Below, piece by piece: positions 42,747-54,898 of a stretch of 64,000 nucleotides of DNA. Source of the DNA: Symsagittifera roscoffensis (Eukaryota > Xenacoelomorpha > Acoela > Convolutidae); contig NC_087062.1 in the NCBI RefSeq assembly GCF_963678635.1, positions 45,024,395 through 45,088,394 of the forward strand, read 5' to 3'. Position numbers and translations under genes: made by a program. Positions within the stretch are counted from its first letter, which is position 1, and each line of letters starts with the position of its first letter. The notes below the pieces were generated by a model, which ran no database searches, was not told where the DNA came from, and saw nothing but the letters and a program-made list of their open reading frames with translations.

Positions 42747-44299
42747 CCATATCTAAAATGCAAACCATGATTTGTTAAGGGAAAAATTGTACTTTCTAAG
42801 GGTAGCACGCTTAGCCAGTTCGATTTCCTTTCTCTGATGCTAGATTTTTGTCTGATTTTTTTGATGAGCAATTTTTTTACCCGTTTTGAGAGTTTGACGT
42901 TCTGTCTCCCTCAGTTTTGATGTTTCTATTCATCAGAGCTTGTTCTGTTTCGGCTATTTCTAGATCACTGTTTTCTAACAGATCACAAATGACTCGTGAC
43001 CACTCAATATTGCTGAAAAATCCGTGTTAGTGAAGAGGTCCAATCCCTCCATTCTTAGCGGATAGGAAAAAAACTGCGATTTTAATCAATTATATGGTTT
43101 TTGCCACAAAATACTATCGATTCCGTCTTCAGCGCTTCCGTGTTTGTTCACATTAGAACGCTTAATTGATTTTGAACTCACTTTGATTAGCAGGAGTGCT
43201 ATTTTTGTGGTGAAGTTCTAACTCTTTTGGAAACCCTTTTTGTTAGCATACTTGTCTTTTCATTTTCGCATTCCATGTATTTATTGCATGCTGATTGTGT
43301 TCATATAACCAATTCAAGACTCTAAAATCAGACGACACTTGGAAGGCTTCAAATTGTGTCCAGGTTGTCGAATATTGCACGAAGACTCTTAAGATTATTG
43401 ACAGCGCTCATCTACGTATCCTTTTTGGGTAACAATTGGTTTTTGCTGGAGCACGATCAGTGGGATTATCCCTTTTCCGTACATAACTATTGCGAGGGGA
43501 TCACCTTACGTTGTGCTTTCGGTAGATATCAAAATCAGGTTGTTGACAGATAGTTATCAGGGATGTTGACCAGAGCATGTTGTAGTGCCCGACAAAAGAC
43601 TCTTACGTTCTTCAGTGCAAATTCTCTATTGCGCGAGTTGAAGGCATTTTCTGCAACAAAAGGAACTATAGCGTCCGCTTGCGATTTGTCAAACTCGTTT
43701 TTCAAGCTGTGTATAGCGTATTCGATTTCACACTTCTGGCCTAAGCAGAGTTGGAATTTTTTTTTCTTTGTTTTTAAGGTCTGATTCTATTCAATGGGTG
43801 GTTTTTTTCTCATTTGTTTTCCTTAGAACCTCGCCTACACCAATGAGCTTTAACCCTGGATTGTTGTCCAAATGTATCAGACGACAGGAGTTTTACGCCA
43901 TTTGGTTTTCATGGGGGCAGAAATTTACTTGCTTTTGCATAGGATAACTTATAAAGTGTTTTGCAAAGCTTAAGGGATGTATGGTTGAAGTGAGTGAATA
44001 TCTTTCTCCATTCGCATACATCTAGACCTGAGGGACCGTGGCTTTTTCATTTCAGGGTTGATTTCCGAACTGTCTTGGTGTTCATTTGTTTGAATATAGT
44101 GGGGTGGTATGGCATTGTGTCTTCACTGAGTTCAGTTATATATCTAGTGTAACATTCGCCAGGAAGTACATACCGACGTAAAATAAAGCTAGGGTCTACA
44201 AAGACTGGCTAGCGTCTTAACGCTGATTCACATGCTTTTAACCGTCTCTACCAAAGCCAGTTCACTGACATGGGGTCGACAAAGTTGTTAAAATTTAAA

Positions 44300-44642
44300 T
44301 GCTATCGGTCAAAGTGCGCAAGTTTACACAGTTACATGCAAAAAATAGAGCTCATGGCTGGGTCTCAGTATCACCAGACCACGTGGTTTCTCCTTCAAAC
44401 AGTGCTGCTACTCAAATATCATACTTTTAATGGTTTTGATTGGTAGATAAAAATCATCATATCCATCAGATCGACCAAAGCGCGCAATTTAACACGGTTA
44501 CCTGCAAATAAATTGAGCTCATCGCTGGGTCTCAGCGTCTCCAGACCGACGAGGTCGCTCCTACAAACAGGGTTACTATCTAAATATCATATTACTAATG
44601 TTTTTGTTCCGTAAATAAAAACCATTTTATCCATCAGATGGA
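44300..44642 (+). repeat. Two diverged 170-bp direct repeats
   Basis: Blocks at 44306-44470 and 44471-44640 share caaagcgcgcaa-tt-acacggttac, gagctcat-gctgggtctcag, ccagacc-acg-ggt and atccatcaga. They stand between the RT remnant and the first unit of the tandem array. Confidence 0.6.
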
Positions 44643-44891
44643 TCAACCCTTTCAACTCAACTCCTAGCTTCTCATTATTTGGGAACGAAATTGATGTTGC
44701 ATAACTCAAATCTGGATATTCCAAGAAGCTAAAATTGTTAAAAAAACCATTTCACTGTATTTCTGTATTTTCCCAATACCCTTCCGATTTCTTGAAATTG
44801 ATTCGAAGAGCTGTCTTCTTGGCGACCAAGAAAGGTAGGAAATCTACCAAATAGCCCTGCTGATTCTCAAGACCTACTTTTGATGAACACA

Positions 44892-45133
44892 TTTCCTGTC
44901 GTTCGCTTTATTTCTTCACGTCTTGTTTGTTAGCGAAAAACGTTGTTCTGATTTTCGCGGTTTCAGTGATTGCAAAACATAAAACTGAAACGTCTGATGC
45001 ACGCCTACTTCGATAACCTAAAATTTTTTTGGTCACTCCAAACTAACCTCTCCGAAAGCGTTTAATTGAACGATTAACACTATTAATCGTCTAATAGAGC
45101 AAATCCTCCCACTGTACTGTTACGAATAAAAAT
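44892..45133 (-). repeat. P repeat, unit 1 (about 240 bp)
   Basis: From tttcctgtcgttcgc to gaataaaaatt. On the minus strand it contains AATAAA (gaagaaataaagcg). It lies between the 3' end of the block-G gene and the unit junction. Confidence 0.75.
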
Positions 45134-45549
45134 TAGTTCTTGTAACTCATCAGAATGGTCAGTGTCATAATATGAATCTATAAAATGTACCAGAAGAATT
45201 TTTATCCATTTCACATGAGTTTATTATTTCCTCAAATTTCAATTTCAAGCTTAGTCAGTTTTGTTGCTTATTTGAGTTTTTCTCACAAAAAACAATTCTG
45301 AGTTTTAATTTCTTCTTTTTTGTTACTCCTTTGTTACTTTGTTTCTTATCATTTTTGCTTTTTAGAAGTTCTTCTAATCTTTTGTTTTGCTTCTTGTCAT
45401 TCGGCTATTGTCACAGCCCCATCTCCTCCTCCTGTGACATCTCGACTCTGCACTCTCGGTTTGTGTGTCTTGCCCCCATTCTGACGCTGTTGGAAACAGT
45501 GCTCCAACACCTCTGCTTTCTTACCCTTTGTTTGCAAAAATTGGAAGGT

Positions 45550-45888
45550 CTACTTTAATTCCCTATTTCTGCAGAAGCGTTTGTGGAGGCAAAACGTCAC
45601 ATTTCTCTTCGGATCTTCCTTCAACATTTCTTCTTTTTCTCTTCCGTCAAAACCAATTGTGTTCGATGTTCTTCCCACTGCGCTAATTACTGCTTTCTGA
45701 TGTGTTACGGAAGCTCGATTGAAAGCTTCCGATCCTATGTCCGTCTGATACGAGCTGTACACACTGCTGTGCTTCGATATATGATTTTTGGCATACTCGT
45801 ACAACCAGGCAGCCATGTTGGCCCTGAACCATTGCATCAGTCGTCTTCTGGTCCATATAAATTTTTTTACTTCCATCGTAAGGTTCAA
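45550..45888 (-). pseudogene. Array unit 1, block G: Trp/Tyr-rich helical segment
   Basis: The frame has RRRLMQWFRANMAAWLYEYA followed by KNHISKHSSVYSSYQTDIGS, a helical basic/aromatic segment. In units 1-3 a changed stretch near the acceptor puts a stop in the spliced frame, so G is probably not translated as in unit 4. Its function is unknown. Confidence 0.4.
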
Positions 45889-46093
45889 GATTTTGCACGT
45901 TGTCTCAAAAATATATAAATCTTTTAGACTATCAAGTTCTTCTAACTGATCCTTGGTTGGTGCTTCCTGTCAATTGTTCTCTTTAACATGAGCTTCCAGC
46001 CATCTAATCGCAATTTTGAATCAAGCTATCACTTTTGTTATGGGCTGTGATGAGTCTGTTAAAACCGAGGAGAGGAACTCAAGACCAAATTAC

Positions 46094-46600
46094 TTACCTC
46101 AGGATACCATTGTGTCTGTAGCAAACAATGGCATGGGAACCCATCAACATGATGCCTATCCAATTTCGTTTTCCTGACGCTTCCAGCATTGGTTTCATTT
46201 CCAACGTCACTCGCTGGATTTTGTCACTATGATTTTTTGCACTGTAATCTGTTGCTGATGATCCTTTCTGCTTCTGTCTTTCAGAATCGCTAAAGATCCT
46301 ACTAGCATATCCCGTGAACTTCTTTCTAAGCACCGGTTCTAGTTCGTCTTGACTTTTTTCTGGAACCGAGGCAAACATCTTGAAGAGTAACTCGTAAGAT
46401 TTCTCCGGCACTCTCGCAAGTTTTACACATTTTGGCACTGAGAAAGCTTGATCCACTATTGTCCTCATACATTTAACGTCCCTTGCCACGAAGTGTACTG
46501 GATATCGCCTTTTGCACATTGGAGCCATCGTCGAGCCTACTAAGTGTCGAGCTCCAGAGGGACTCCGACAAGTTTCATTTTGCTTCGTGTTCATCTCCAC
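46094..46600 (-). CDS. Array unit 1, block F: unknown protein, 168 aa
   Basis: This is the longest intact frame of the array besides C. It has a folded-protein composition: KRRYPVHFVARDVKCMRTIV, PEKSYELLFKMFASVPEK and NWIGIMLMGSHAIVCYRHNG. It ends GILR split by a consensus donor ctgag|gtaagt at 46099-46104, so the real exon continues to block G. I find no known family signature. Confidence 0.5.
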   Translation of the reverse strand: MEMNTKQNETCRSPSGARHLVGSTMAPMCKRRYPVHFVARDVKCMRTIVDQAFSVPKCVKLARVPEKSYELLFKMFASVPEKSQDELEPVLRKKFTGYASRIFSDSERQKQKGSSATDYSAKNHSDKIQRVTLEMKPMLEASGKRNWIGIMLMGSHAIVCYRHNGILR

Positions 46601-47460
46601 TTCTATCGCTTCTCTCCATTTTTCGATTTGCTTCTGTTCAGTTTATAAAAATCACGGGAACACTACTACACTGATGGCCCTGACCATCTCACTAATTTTT
46701 TCTAGACTCAATTTTGACTCTAAAGAACCAAACATGCTTTACAACTCTAGTGCAGTCGCCCGAATCACTTCAGTTCCTCCATTGTTATTATGTTCTGTTT
46801 CCATTTTCGGTTTCATCACTACAATTCCAAACAGTTTCTTCAGTTGTAAATGCTGTCTCGCAAGTCTTCTTTTGCTGTATTTTACGCATATTTGACCTTC
46901 TATAAAACAGACTTTCGCCAGACAGCTACCAGGTTTGACCCAGTCTTCTGGTCTCAGCCAGGCCACTCCACATTTTTCTCTCGGTTGATGCTAGAGGCTG
47001 TAGTCATCAAGTTGTAGATCATGTTGAAATCGCTTACAATTATCTCCGTAAATCCTGCGTTGCTCGCAATACTGAATCGGCGTTTCGACTCGGGCACCAT
47101 AATGAATTCAAAAATTCCCACACTATCATCAAGCTTGTCCCCATTTGAGAATCTCAATCCAAACTCCACTCTGTTTCGAATTTCTGTATGGAAGGTGCCT
47201 TCTCTTTTTCTTCCAATACAAGTCCTAGCTTGACTTGCTGACTGACAATACATCTGATTGTTGATATTCTTGACAACCAGAACATCAGTAACACTGTTTT
47301 CGCATAGTCGAAGTAACAATTATGTATGTCCTCATTGATGAAAGGTTTGTACGCCATTCTAAAAATTCCCGACACATAGCGGTATGACTTCTTTCTGATC
47401 TTCCACAGTATTCACTGGACTTCAGCAGTGTCTCCATCGATTCTTTAGTTGACTGAGTAT

Positions 47461-47949
47461 TTACATTTCCAACGTGCGGTCACTCCTCTTGGTTTGATAG
47501 CTGGCTGATCTTAATCCTGCCTTGAGGATGGGTGGAGCCATCGCTGCATCGGTCATCATTCTCGACGTGTCAGGCATTCTGTCATCGCCTTGCCCCATAT
47601 CAACGGCATCGTCTACTCGCTTTTGTTTAGCTGAGCTGGTACTTTTCTTTGGAGATACAGAGTCCACCTTTGCCTTTCCAGTTTTTCTAAACGTTTTTTT
47701 GCTGTCCAACTTCATCTTCATTTCGTTGATCTTGTCAATGACAATCTTCGATGGCATTGATCCTTTCTTAGTTCTGGACAAGTACAGCATCTCCTCGTTG
47801 CTTTTGTGATGTGTCATCTTGATCGGAGTTTTTGTCTCATCTTCATTAATGGCCGAATCAGTAAGCAGTTCGTTCATTCTCTCCTCGCATTCCTCCAGTC
47901 TGTCAACGATTGTCCCCATCATTGGTCTGCGGAGACCTGTTTTCAACAT
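47461..47949 (-). CDS. Array unit 1, block C: Lys/Ser-rich protein, 162 aa
   Basis: Unrecognised. An open frame starts MLKTGLRRPMM with a Glu-rich helix (VDRLEECEERMNELL). A basic, disordered stretch (SKIVIDKINEMKMKLDSKK, KAKVDSVSPKKSTSSAKQKR) follows. It ends TLEM just before a GTAAAT that may be a donor, so C is probably an exon. A stop lies upstream of the Met. Unit 2 has the same frame with one visible Ala/Thr change. Confidence 0.5.
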   Translation of the reverse strand: MLKTGLRRPMMGTIVDRLEECEERMNELLTDSAINEDETKTPIKMTHHKSNEEMLYLSRTKKGSMPSKIVIDKINEMKMKLDSKKTFRKTGKAKVDSVSPKKSTSSAKQKRVDDAVDMGQGDDRMPDTSRMMTDAAMAPPILKAGLRSASYQTKRSDRTLEM

Positions 47950-48451
47950 CCACTGGGTCCCGTAGCACTACTTTGCTACTGTTCAGACCTCCTCCATAAA
48001 AGCAACTCAGCCCACACTACAGCCTGTTCTGTTTTCATGATCTCGGTGGTGAACTTCCCACTCTTCGGGCAGGTTTCTCAAGAAAAGTACTTGGTCGGTC
48101 TGCGCCTTCTATTTTCTCCCGTGTGGAAATTCATTAACAAAAATTGTAGTAATTTCATTCTTGCCATGAGAACTGCTCTCCAACAAGTTATGGGCTGCAT
48201 TCATGAAGGGTGAGAGAGGTTGCAGGATATTCCAAGAAGCTAAACTTTAAAAAAAAAAAACCGGTTCACTGTAATTTCTCAAAACCCTTCCGAATTCTTG
48301 AAATTAGTTCGAAGAGCTGTCTTCTTGGCGACCAAGAAAGGTAGGAAATCTACCAAATAGCCCTGCTGATTCTCAAGAATTGCTCAGTAACGATTGTAGC
48401 TGTACAATCAGTACCAAATGGAGCACATTTCCCCTACTTTTGATGAACAAA

Positions 48452-48693
48452 TTTCCTGTCGTTCGCTTTATTTCTTCACGTCTTGTTTGTTAGCGAAAAA
48501 CGTTGTTCTGATTTTCGCGGTTTCAGTGATTGCAAAACATAAAACTGAAACGTCTGATGCACGCCTACTTCGATAGCCTAAAGTTTTTTTGGTCACTCCA
48601 AACTAACCTATCCGAAAGCGTTCAATTGAACGATTAACACTATTAATCGTCTAATAGAGCAAATCCTCCCACTGTACTGTTACGAATAAAAAT
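48452..48693 (-). repeat. P repeat, unit 2
   Basis: Nearly identical to the unit 1 copy (differences include gatagcc for gataacc and cctatcc for cctctcc). Minus-strand AATAAA is kept. Confidence 0.75.
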
Positions 48694-49180
48694 TAGTTCT
48701 TGTAACTCATCAGAATGGTCAGTGTCATAATATGAATCTATAAAATGTACCAGAAGAATTTTTATCCATTTCACATGAGTTTATTATTTCCTCAAATTTC
48801 AATTTCAAGCTTAGTCAGTTTTGTTGCTTATTTGAGTTTTTCTCACAAAAAACAATTCTGAGTTTTAATTTCTTCTTTTTTGTTACTCCTTTGTTACTTT
48901 GTTTCTTATCATTTTTGCTTTTTAGAAGTTCTTCTAATCTTTTGTTTTGCTTCTTGTCATTCGGCTATTGTCACAGCCCCATCTCCTCCTCCTGTGACAT
49001 CTCGACTCTGCACTCTCGGTTTGAGTGTCTTGCCCCCATTCTGACGCTGTTGGAAACAGTGCTCCAACACCTCTGCTTTCTTACCCTTTGTTTGCAAAAA
49101 TTGGAGGGTCTACTTTAATTGCCTATTTCTGCAGAAGCGTTTGTGGAGGCAAAACGTCACACTTCTCTTCGGATCTTCCT

Positions 49181-49447
49181 TCAACATTTCTTCTTTTTCT
49201 CTTCCGTCAAACCAATTGTGTTCGATGTTCTTCCCACTGCGCTAATTACTGCTTTCTGATGTGTTACGGAAGCTCGCTTGAAAGCTTCCGATCCTATGTC
49301 CGTCTGATACGAGCTGTACACACTGCTGTGCTTCGATATATGATTTTTGGCATACTCGTACAACCAGGCAGTCATGTTGGCCCTGAACCATTGCATCAGT
49401 CGTCTTCTGGTCCATATAAATTTTTTTACTTCCATTGTAAGGTTCAA
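49181..49447 (-). pseudogene. Array unit 2, block G, frameshifted
   Basis: Same helical segment as unit 1 through GRTSNTIGL. A single-base deletion in an A run (gtcaaacc versus gtcaaaacc) then shifts the end. Confidence 0.4.
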
Positions 49448-49652
49448 GATTTTGCACGTTGTCTCAAAAATATATAAACCTTTTAGACTATCAAGTTCTT
49501 CTAACTGATCCTTGGTTGGTGCTTCCTGTCAATTGTTCTCTTTAACATGAGCTTCCAGCCATCTAATCGCAATTTTGAATCAAGCTATCTCTTTTGTTAT
49601 GGGCTGTGATGAGTCTGTTAAAACCGAGGAGAGGAACTCAAGACCAAATTAC

Positions 49653-50048
49653 TTACCTCAGGATACCATTGTGTCTGTAGCAAACAATGGCATGGGAACC
49701 CATCAACATGATGCCTATCCAATTTCGTTTTCCTGACGCTTCCAGCATTGGTTTCGTTTCCAACGTCACTCGCTGGATTTTGTCACTATAATTTTTTGCA
49801 CTGTAATCTGTTGCTGATGATCCTTTCTGCTTCTGTCTTTCAGAATCGCTAGAGATCCTACTAGCATATCCCGTGAACTTCTTTCTAAGCACCGGTTCTA
49901 GTTCGTCTTGACTTTTTTCTGGAACTGAGGCAAACATCTTGAAGAGTAACTCGTAAGATTTCTCCGGCACTCTCGCAAGTTTTACACATTTTGGCACTGA
50001 GAAAGCTTGATCCACTATTGTCCTCATACATTTAACGTCCCTTGCCAC
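49653..50048 (-). pseudogene. Array unit 2, block F, truncated 5' by a stop
   Basis: Same protein as unit 1 block F from ARDVKCMRTIVDQAF onward. The KRR codons before YPVHF are changed to a TGA in this unit, so the 168-aa frame is broken. Confidence 0.45.
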
Positions 50049-51020
50049 GAAGTGTACTGGATATCACTTTTTGCACATTGGAGCCATCGTCGATCCTACT
50101 AGGTGTCGAGCTCCAGAAGGACTCCGAAAAGTTTCATTTTGCCTCATGTTCATCTCCACTTCTATCGCTTCTCTCCATTTTTCGATTTGCTTCTGTTCAG
50201 TTTATAAAAATCACGGGAACACTACTACACTGATGGCCCTGACCGTCTCACAAATTTTTTCTAGACTCAATTTTGACTCTAAAGAACCAAACATGCTTTA
50301 CAACTCTAGTGCAGTCGCCCGAATCACTTCAGTTCCTCCATTGGTATTATGTTCTGTTTCCATTTTCGGTTTCATCACTATAATTCCAAACAGTATCTTC
50401 AGTTGTAAATGCTGTCTCGCAAGTCTTCTTTCGCTGTATTTTACGCATATTTGACCTTCTATAAAACAGACTTTCGCCAGACAGCTACCAGGTTTGACCC
50501 AGTCTTCTGGTCCCAGCCAGGCCACTCCACATTTTTCTCTCGGTTGATGCTACAGGCTGTAGTCATCAAGTTGTAGATCATGTTGAGATCGCTTACAATA
50601 ATCTCCGTAAATCCTGCGTTGCTCGCAATACTGAATCGGCGTTTCGACTCGGGCACCATAATGAATTCAAAAATTCCCACACTATCATCAAGCTTGTCCC
50701 CATTTGAGAATCTCAATCCAAACTCCACTCTGTTTCGAATTTCTGTATGGAAGGTGCCTTCTTTTTTTCTTCCAATACAAGTCCTAGCTTGACTTGCTGA
50801 CTGACAATACATCTGATTGTTGATATTCTTGACAACCAGAACCTCAGTAACACTGTTTTCGCATAGTCGAAGTAACAATTATGTATGTCCTCATTGATGA
50901 AAGGTTTGTACGCCATTCTAAAAATTCCCAACACATAGCGGTATGACTTCTTTCTGATCTGTCCACAGTATTCACTGGACTTCAGCAGTGTCTCCATCGA
51001 TTCTTTAGTTGACTGAGTAT

Positions 51021-51509
51021 TTACATTTCCAACGTGCGGTCACTCCTCTTGGTTTGATAGCTGGCTGATCTTAATCCTGCCTTGAGGATGGGTGGAGCCA
51101 TCGCTGCATCGGTCATCATTCTCGACGTGTCAGGCATTCTGTCATCGCCTTGCCCCATATCAACAGTATCGTCTACTCGCTTTTGTTTAGCTGAGCTGGT
51201 ACTTTTCTTTGGAGATACAGAGTCCACCTTTGCCTTTCCAGTTTTTCTAAACGTTTTTTTGCTGTCCAACTTCATCTTCATTTCGTTGATCTTGTCAATG
51301 ACAATCTTCGATGGCATTGATCCTTTCTTAGTTCTGGACAAGTACAGCATCTCCTCGTTGCTTTTGTGATGTGTCATCTTGATCGGAGTTTTTGTCTCAT
51401 CTTCATTAATGGCAGAATCAGTAAGCAGTTCGTTCATTCTCTCCTCGCATTCCTCCAGTCTGTCAACGATTGTCCCCATCATTGGTCTGCGGAGACCTGT
51501 TTTCAACAT
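51021..51509 (-). CDS. Array unit 2, block C, 162 aa
   Basis: Intact copy of the Lys/Ser-rich frame described for unit 1. The neighbouring D block lacks the one-base deletion of unit 1 (tgtggacag here, tgtggaag there), so unit 2 preserves the better C-D junction. Confidence 0.5.
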   Translation of the reverse strand: MLKTGLRRPMMGTIVDRLEECEERMNELLTDSAINEDETKTPIKMTHHKSNEEMLYLSRTKKGSMPSKIVIDKINEMKMKLDSKKTFRKTGKAKVDSVSPKKSTSSAKQKRVDDTVDMGQGDDRMPDTSRMMTDAAMAPPILKAGLRSASYQTKRSDRTLEM

Positions 51510-52009
51510 CCACTGGGTCCCGTAGCACTACTTTGCTACTGTTCAGACCTCCTCCATAAAAGCAACTCAGCCCACACTACAGCCTGTTCTGTTTTCATGA
51601 TCTCGGTGGTGAACTTCCCACTCTTCGGGCAGGTTTCTCAAGAAAAGTACTTGGTCGGTCTGCGCCTTCTATTTTCTCCCGTGTGGAAATTCATTAACAA
51701 AAATTGTAGTAATTTCATTCTTGCCATGAGAACTGCTCTCCAACAAGTTATGGGCTGCATTCATGAAGGGTGAGAGAGGTTGCAGGATATTCCAAGAAGC
51801 TAAACTTTAAAAAAAAAACCGGTTCACTGTAATTTCTCAAAACCCTTCCGAATTCTTGAAATTAGTTCGAAGAGCTGTCTTCTTGGCGACCAAGAAAGGT
51901 AGGAAATCTACCAAATAGCCCTGCTGATTCTCAAGAATTGCTCAGTAACGATTGTAGCTGTACAATCAGTACCAAATGGAGCACATTTCCCCTACTTTTG
52001 ATGAACACA

Positions 52010-52252
52010 TTTCCTGTCGTTCGCTTTATTTCTTCACGTCTTGTTTGTTAGCGAAAAACGTTGTTCTGATTTTCGCGGTTTCAGTGATTGCAAAACATAA
52101 AACTGAAACGTCTGATGCACGCCTACTTCGATAGCCATAAGTTTTTTTGGTCACTCCAAACTAACCTCTCCGAAAGCGTTCAATTGAACGATTAACACTA
52201 TTAATCGTCTAATAGAGCAAATCCTCCCACTGTACTGTTACGAATAAAAATT
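52010..52252 (-). repeat. P repeat, unit 3
   Basis: Nearly identical to the unit 2 copy and in the same relative position. Confidence 0.75.
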
Positions 52253-53211
52253 AGTTCTTGTAACTCATCAGAATGGTCAGTGTCATCATATGAATCTATA
52301 AAATGTACCAGAAGAATTTTTATCCATTTCACATGAGTTTATTATTTCCTCAAATTTCAATTTCAAGCTTAGTCAGTTTTGTTGCTTATTTGAGTTTTTC
52401 TCACAAAAAACAATTCTGAGTTTTAATTTCTTCTTTTTTGTTACTCCTTTGTTACTTTGTTTCTTATCATTTTTGCTTTTTAGAAGTTCTTCTAATCTTT
52501 TGTTTTGCTTCTTGTCATTCGGCTATTTTCACAGCCCCATCTCCTCCTCCTGTGATATCTCGACTCTGCACTCTCGGTTTGTGTGTCTTGCCCCCATTCT
52601 GACGCTGTTGGAAACAGTGCTCCAACACCTCTGCTTTCTTACCCTTTGTTTGCAAAAATTGGAGGGTCTACTTTAATTCCCTATTTCTGCAGAAGCGTTT
52701 GTGAAGGCAAAACGTCACACTTCTCTTCGGATCTTCCTTCAACATTTCTTCTTTTTCTCTTCCGTCAAAACCAATTGTGTTCGATGTTCTTCCCACTGCG
52801 CTAATTACTGCTTTCTGATGTGTTACGGAAGCTCGCTTGAAAGCTTCCGATCCTATGTTCGTCTGATACGAGCTGTACACACTGCTGTGCTTCGATATAT
52901 GATTTTTGGCATACTCGTACAACCAGGCAGTCATGTTGGCCCTGAACTATTGCATCAGTCGTCTTCTGGTCCATATAAATTTTTTTATTTCCGTCGTAAG
53001 GTTCAAGATTTTGCACGTTGTCTCAAAAGTATATAAATCTTTTAGACTATCAAGTTCTTCTAACTGATCCTTGGTTGGTGCTTCCTGTCAATTGTTCTCC
53101 TTAACATGAGCTTCCAGCCATCTAATCGCAATTTTGACTCAAGCTATCCCTTTTGTTATGGGCTGTGATGAGTCTGTTAAAACCGAGGAGAGGAACTCAA
53201 GACCAAATTAC

Positions 53212-53719
53212 TTACCTTAGGATACCATTGTGTCTGTAGCAAACAATGGCATGGGAACCCATCAACTTGATGCCTATCCAATTTCGTTTTCCTGACGCTT
53301 CCAGCATTGGTTTCATTTCCAACGTCACTCGCTGGATTTTGTCACTATAATTTTTTGCACTGTAATCTGTTGCTGATGATCCTTTCTGCTTCTGTCTTTC
53401 AGAATCGCTAAAGATCCTACTAGCATGTCCCATGAACTTCTTTCTAAGCACCGGTTCTAGTTCGTCTTGACTTTTTTTCTGGAACTGAGGCAAACATCTT
53501 GAAGAGTAACTCGTAAGATTTCTCCGACACTCTCGCAAGTCTTACACATTTTGGCACTGAGAAAGCTTGATCCACTATTGTCCTCATACATTTAACATCC
53601 CTTGCCACGAAGTGTACTGGATATCGCCTTTTGCACAATGGAGCCATCGTCGAGCGTACTAGGTGTCGAGCTCCAGAGGGACTCCGACAAGTTTCATTTT
53701 GCCTCATGTTCATCTCCAC
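53212..53719 (-). pseudogene. Array unit 3, block F, one-base frameshift
   Basis: Two overlapping frames together cover block F. The shift is a T-run expansion (ctttttttctgg versus cttttttctgg). Donor gtaagt at the end is kept. Confidence 0.5.
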
Positions 53720-54601
53720 TTCTATCGCTTCTCTCCATTTTTCGATTTGCTTCTGTTCAGTTTATAAAAATCACGCGAACACTTCTACACTGATGGCCCT
53801 GACCATCTCACAGATTTTTTCTTGATTCAATTTTGACTCTAAAGAACCAAACATGCTTTACAACCCTAGTGCAATCGCCAGAATCACTTCAGTTCCTCCA
53901 TGACAATTGGTATTATGTTCTGTTTCCGTTTTCGGTTTCATCACTATATTTCCAAACAGTATCTTCAGTTGTAAATGCTGTCTCGCAAGTCTTATTTCGC
54001 TGTATTTTACGCATTTTTGACCTTCTATAAAACAGACTTTTGCCAGAGAGCTACCAGGTTTGACCCAGTCTTTTGGTCCCAGCCAGGCCACTCCACATTT
54101 TTCTCCCGGTTGATGCTAGAGGCTGTAGTCATCAAGTTGTAGATCATGTTGAGATCGCGCAAACTGCAATCTGCTTACAATTATCTCCGTAAATCCTGCG
54201 TTGCTCGCAATACCTAATCGGCGTTTCGACTCGGGCACCATTATGAATTCAAAAATTCCCACACTATTATCAAGCTTGTCCCCATTTGAGAAGCCCAATC
54301 CAATCTCCACTCTGTTTCGGATTTCTGTATGGAAGGTGCCTTCACTTTTTCTTCCAATACAAGTCCTAGCTTGACTTGCTGACTGACAAAACTTCTGATT
54401 GTTGATATTCTTGACAACCAGAACCTCAGTAACACTGTTTGCGCATAGTCGAAGTAACAATTACCTATGTCCTCATTGATGAAAGGTTTTTACGCCATTC
54501 TACAATTCCCGGCACATCGCGGTATGACTTCTTTCTGATCTGTCCACAGTAATCACTGGACTTCAGCAGTGTCTCCATCGATTCTTTAGTTGATTGAGTA
54601 T

Positions 54602-54898
54602 TTACATTTCTAACGTGCGGTCACTCCTCTTGGTTTTATAGCTGGCTGATCTTAATCCTGCCTTGATGATGGGTGGAGCCATCGCTGCATCGGTCATAAA
54701 TCTCGACGTGTCAGGCATTCTGTCATCGCCTTGCCCCATATCAACGGCATTGTCTACTCGCTTTTGTTTAGCTGAGCTGGTACTTTTCGTTGGAGAAACA
54801 GAGTCCACCTTTGCCTTTCCAGTTTTTCTAAACGTTTTTTTGCTGTCCAAATTCATCTTCATTTTGTTGATCTTGTCAATGACAATCTTCGATGGCAT
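54602..54898 (-). pseudogene. Array unit 3, block C, start lost
   Basis: The C-terminal 98 codons of block C remain open (SKIVIDKINKMKMNLDSKKT). The upstream part is interrupted, including an extra base in the gttgtccctcat segment near 55055. Confidence 0.45.

Larger units (their letters stand above)
42100..44160 (-). mobile_element. Decayed invertebrate RT element, 3' part
   Basis: On the minus strand the order is a linker (SEDTMPYHPTIFKQM), GPSGLDVCEWRKIF, LDNNPGLKLIGVGEVLRK, ENAFNSRNREFALKN (RT motif A region), a DPLAIVMYGKGIIPL-type block, then IDHSLHCSKRGYTHLRHNEA at 42.68 kb and FTPLVFAFFEAAAPGS at 42.3 kb. This order is that of a multi-copy RT family common in invertebrate genomes. 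Stops and shifts throughout make it a pseudogene. The 5' part is missing at 44.16 kb. Confidence 0.75.
44716..48228 (-). repeat. Tandem array unit 1 (3.5 kb)
   Basis: The left end is ggatattccaagaagct and the right end is gagagaggttgca. On the minus strand it carries, 5' to 3', coding blocks C (47461-47949), D/E (46739-47375), F (46094-46600) and G (45550-45888), then the 240-bp P repeat (44892-45133). It has a 46-bp deletion near 44870 relative to units 2-4. By eye it is about 98% identical to unit 2. Confidence 0.9.
48229..51786 (-). repeat. Tandem array unit 2 (3.56 kb)
   Basis: Same order as unit 1: C 51021-51509, D/E 50298-50997, F 49653-50048, G 49181-49447, P 48452-48693. The step from the P repeat of unit 1 is exactly 3,560 bp. 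The unit shares a 16-bp intron deletion with unit 1, placing these two closest together. Confidence 0.92.

Noticed and set aside
45331-45558. Plus-strand 75-codon frame repeated in all four array units
   Set aside because: It is repeated because the unit is repeated. It lies in the 3' region of the minus-strand gene and is Leu/Phe/Cys-rich from AT/pyrimidine bias.
47806-48213. Plus-strand 135-codon frame in array units 1 and 2
   Set aside because: It is antisense to block C and the unit junction, and is shadowed by the better-supported minus-strand frame.
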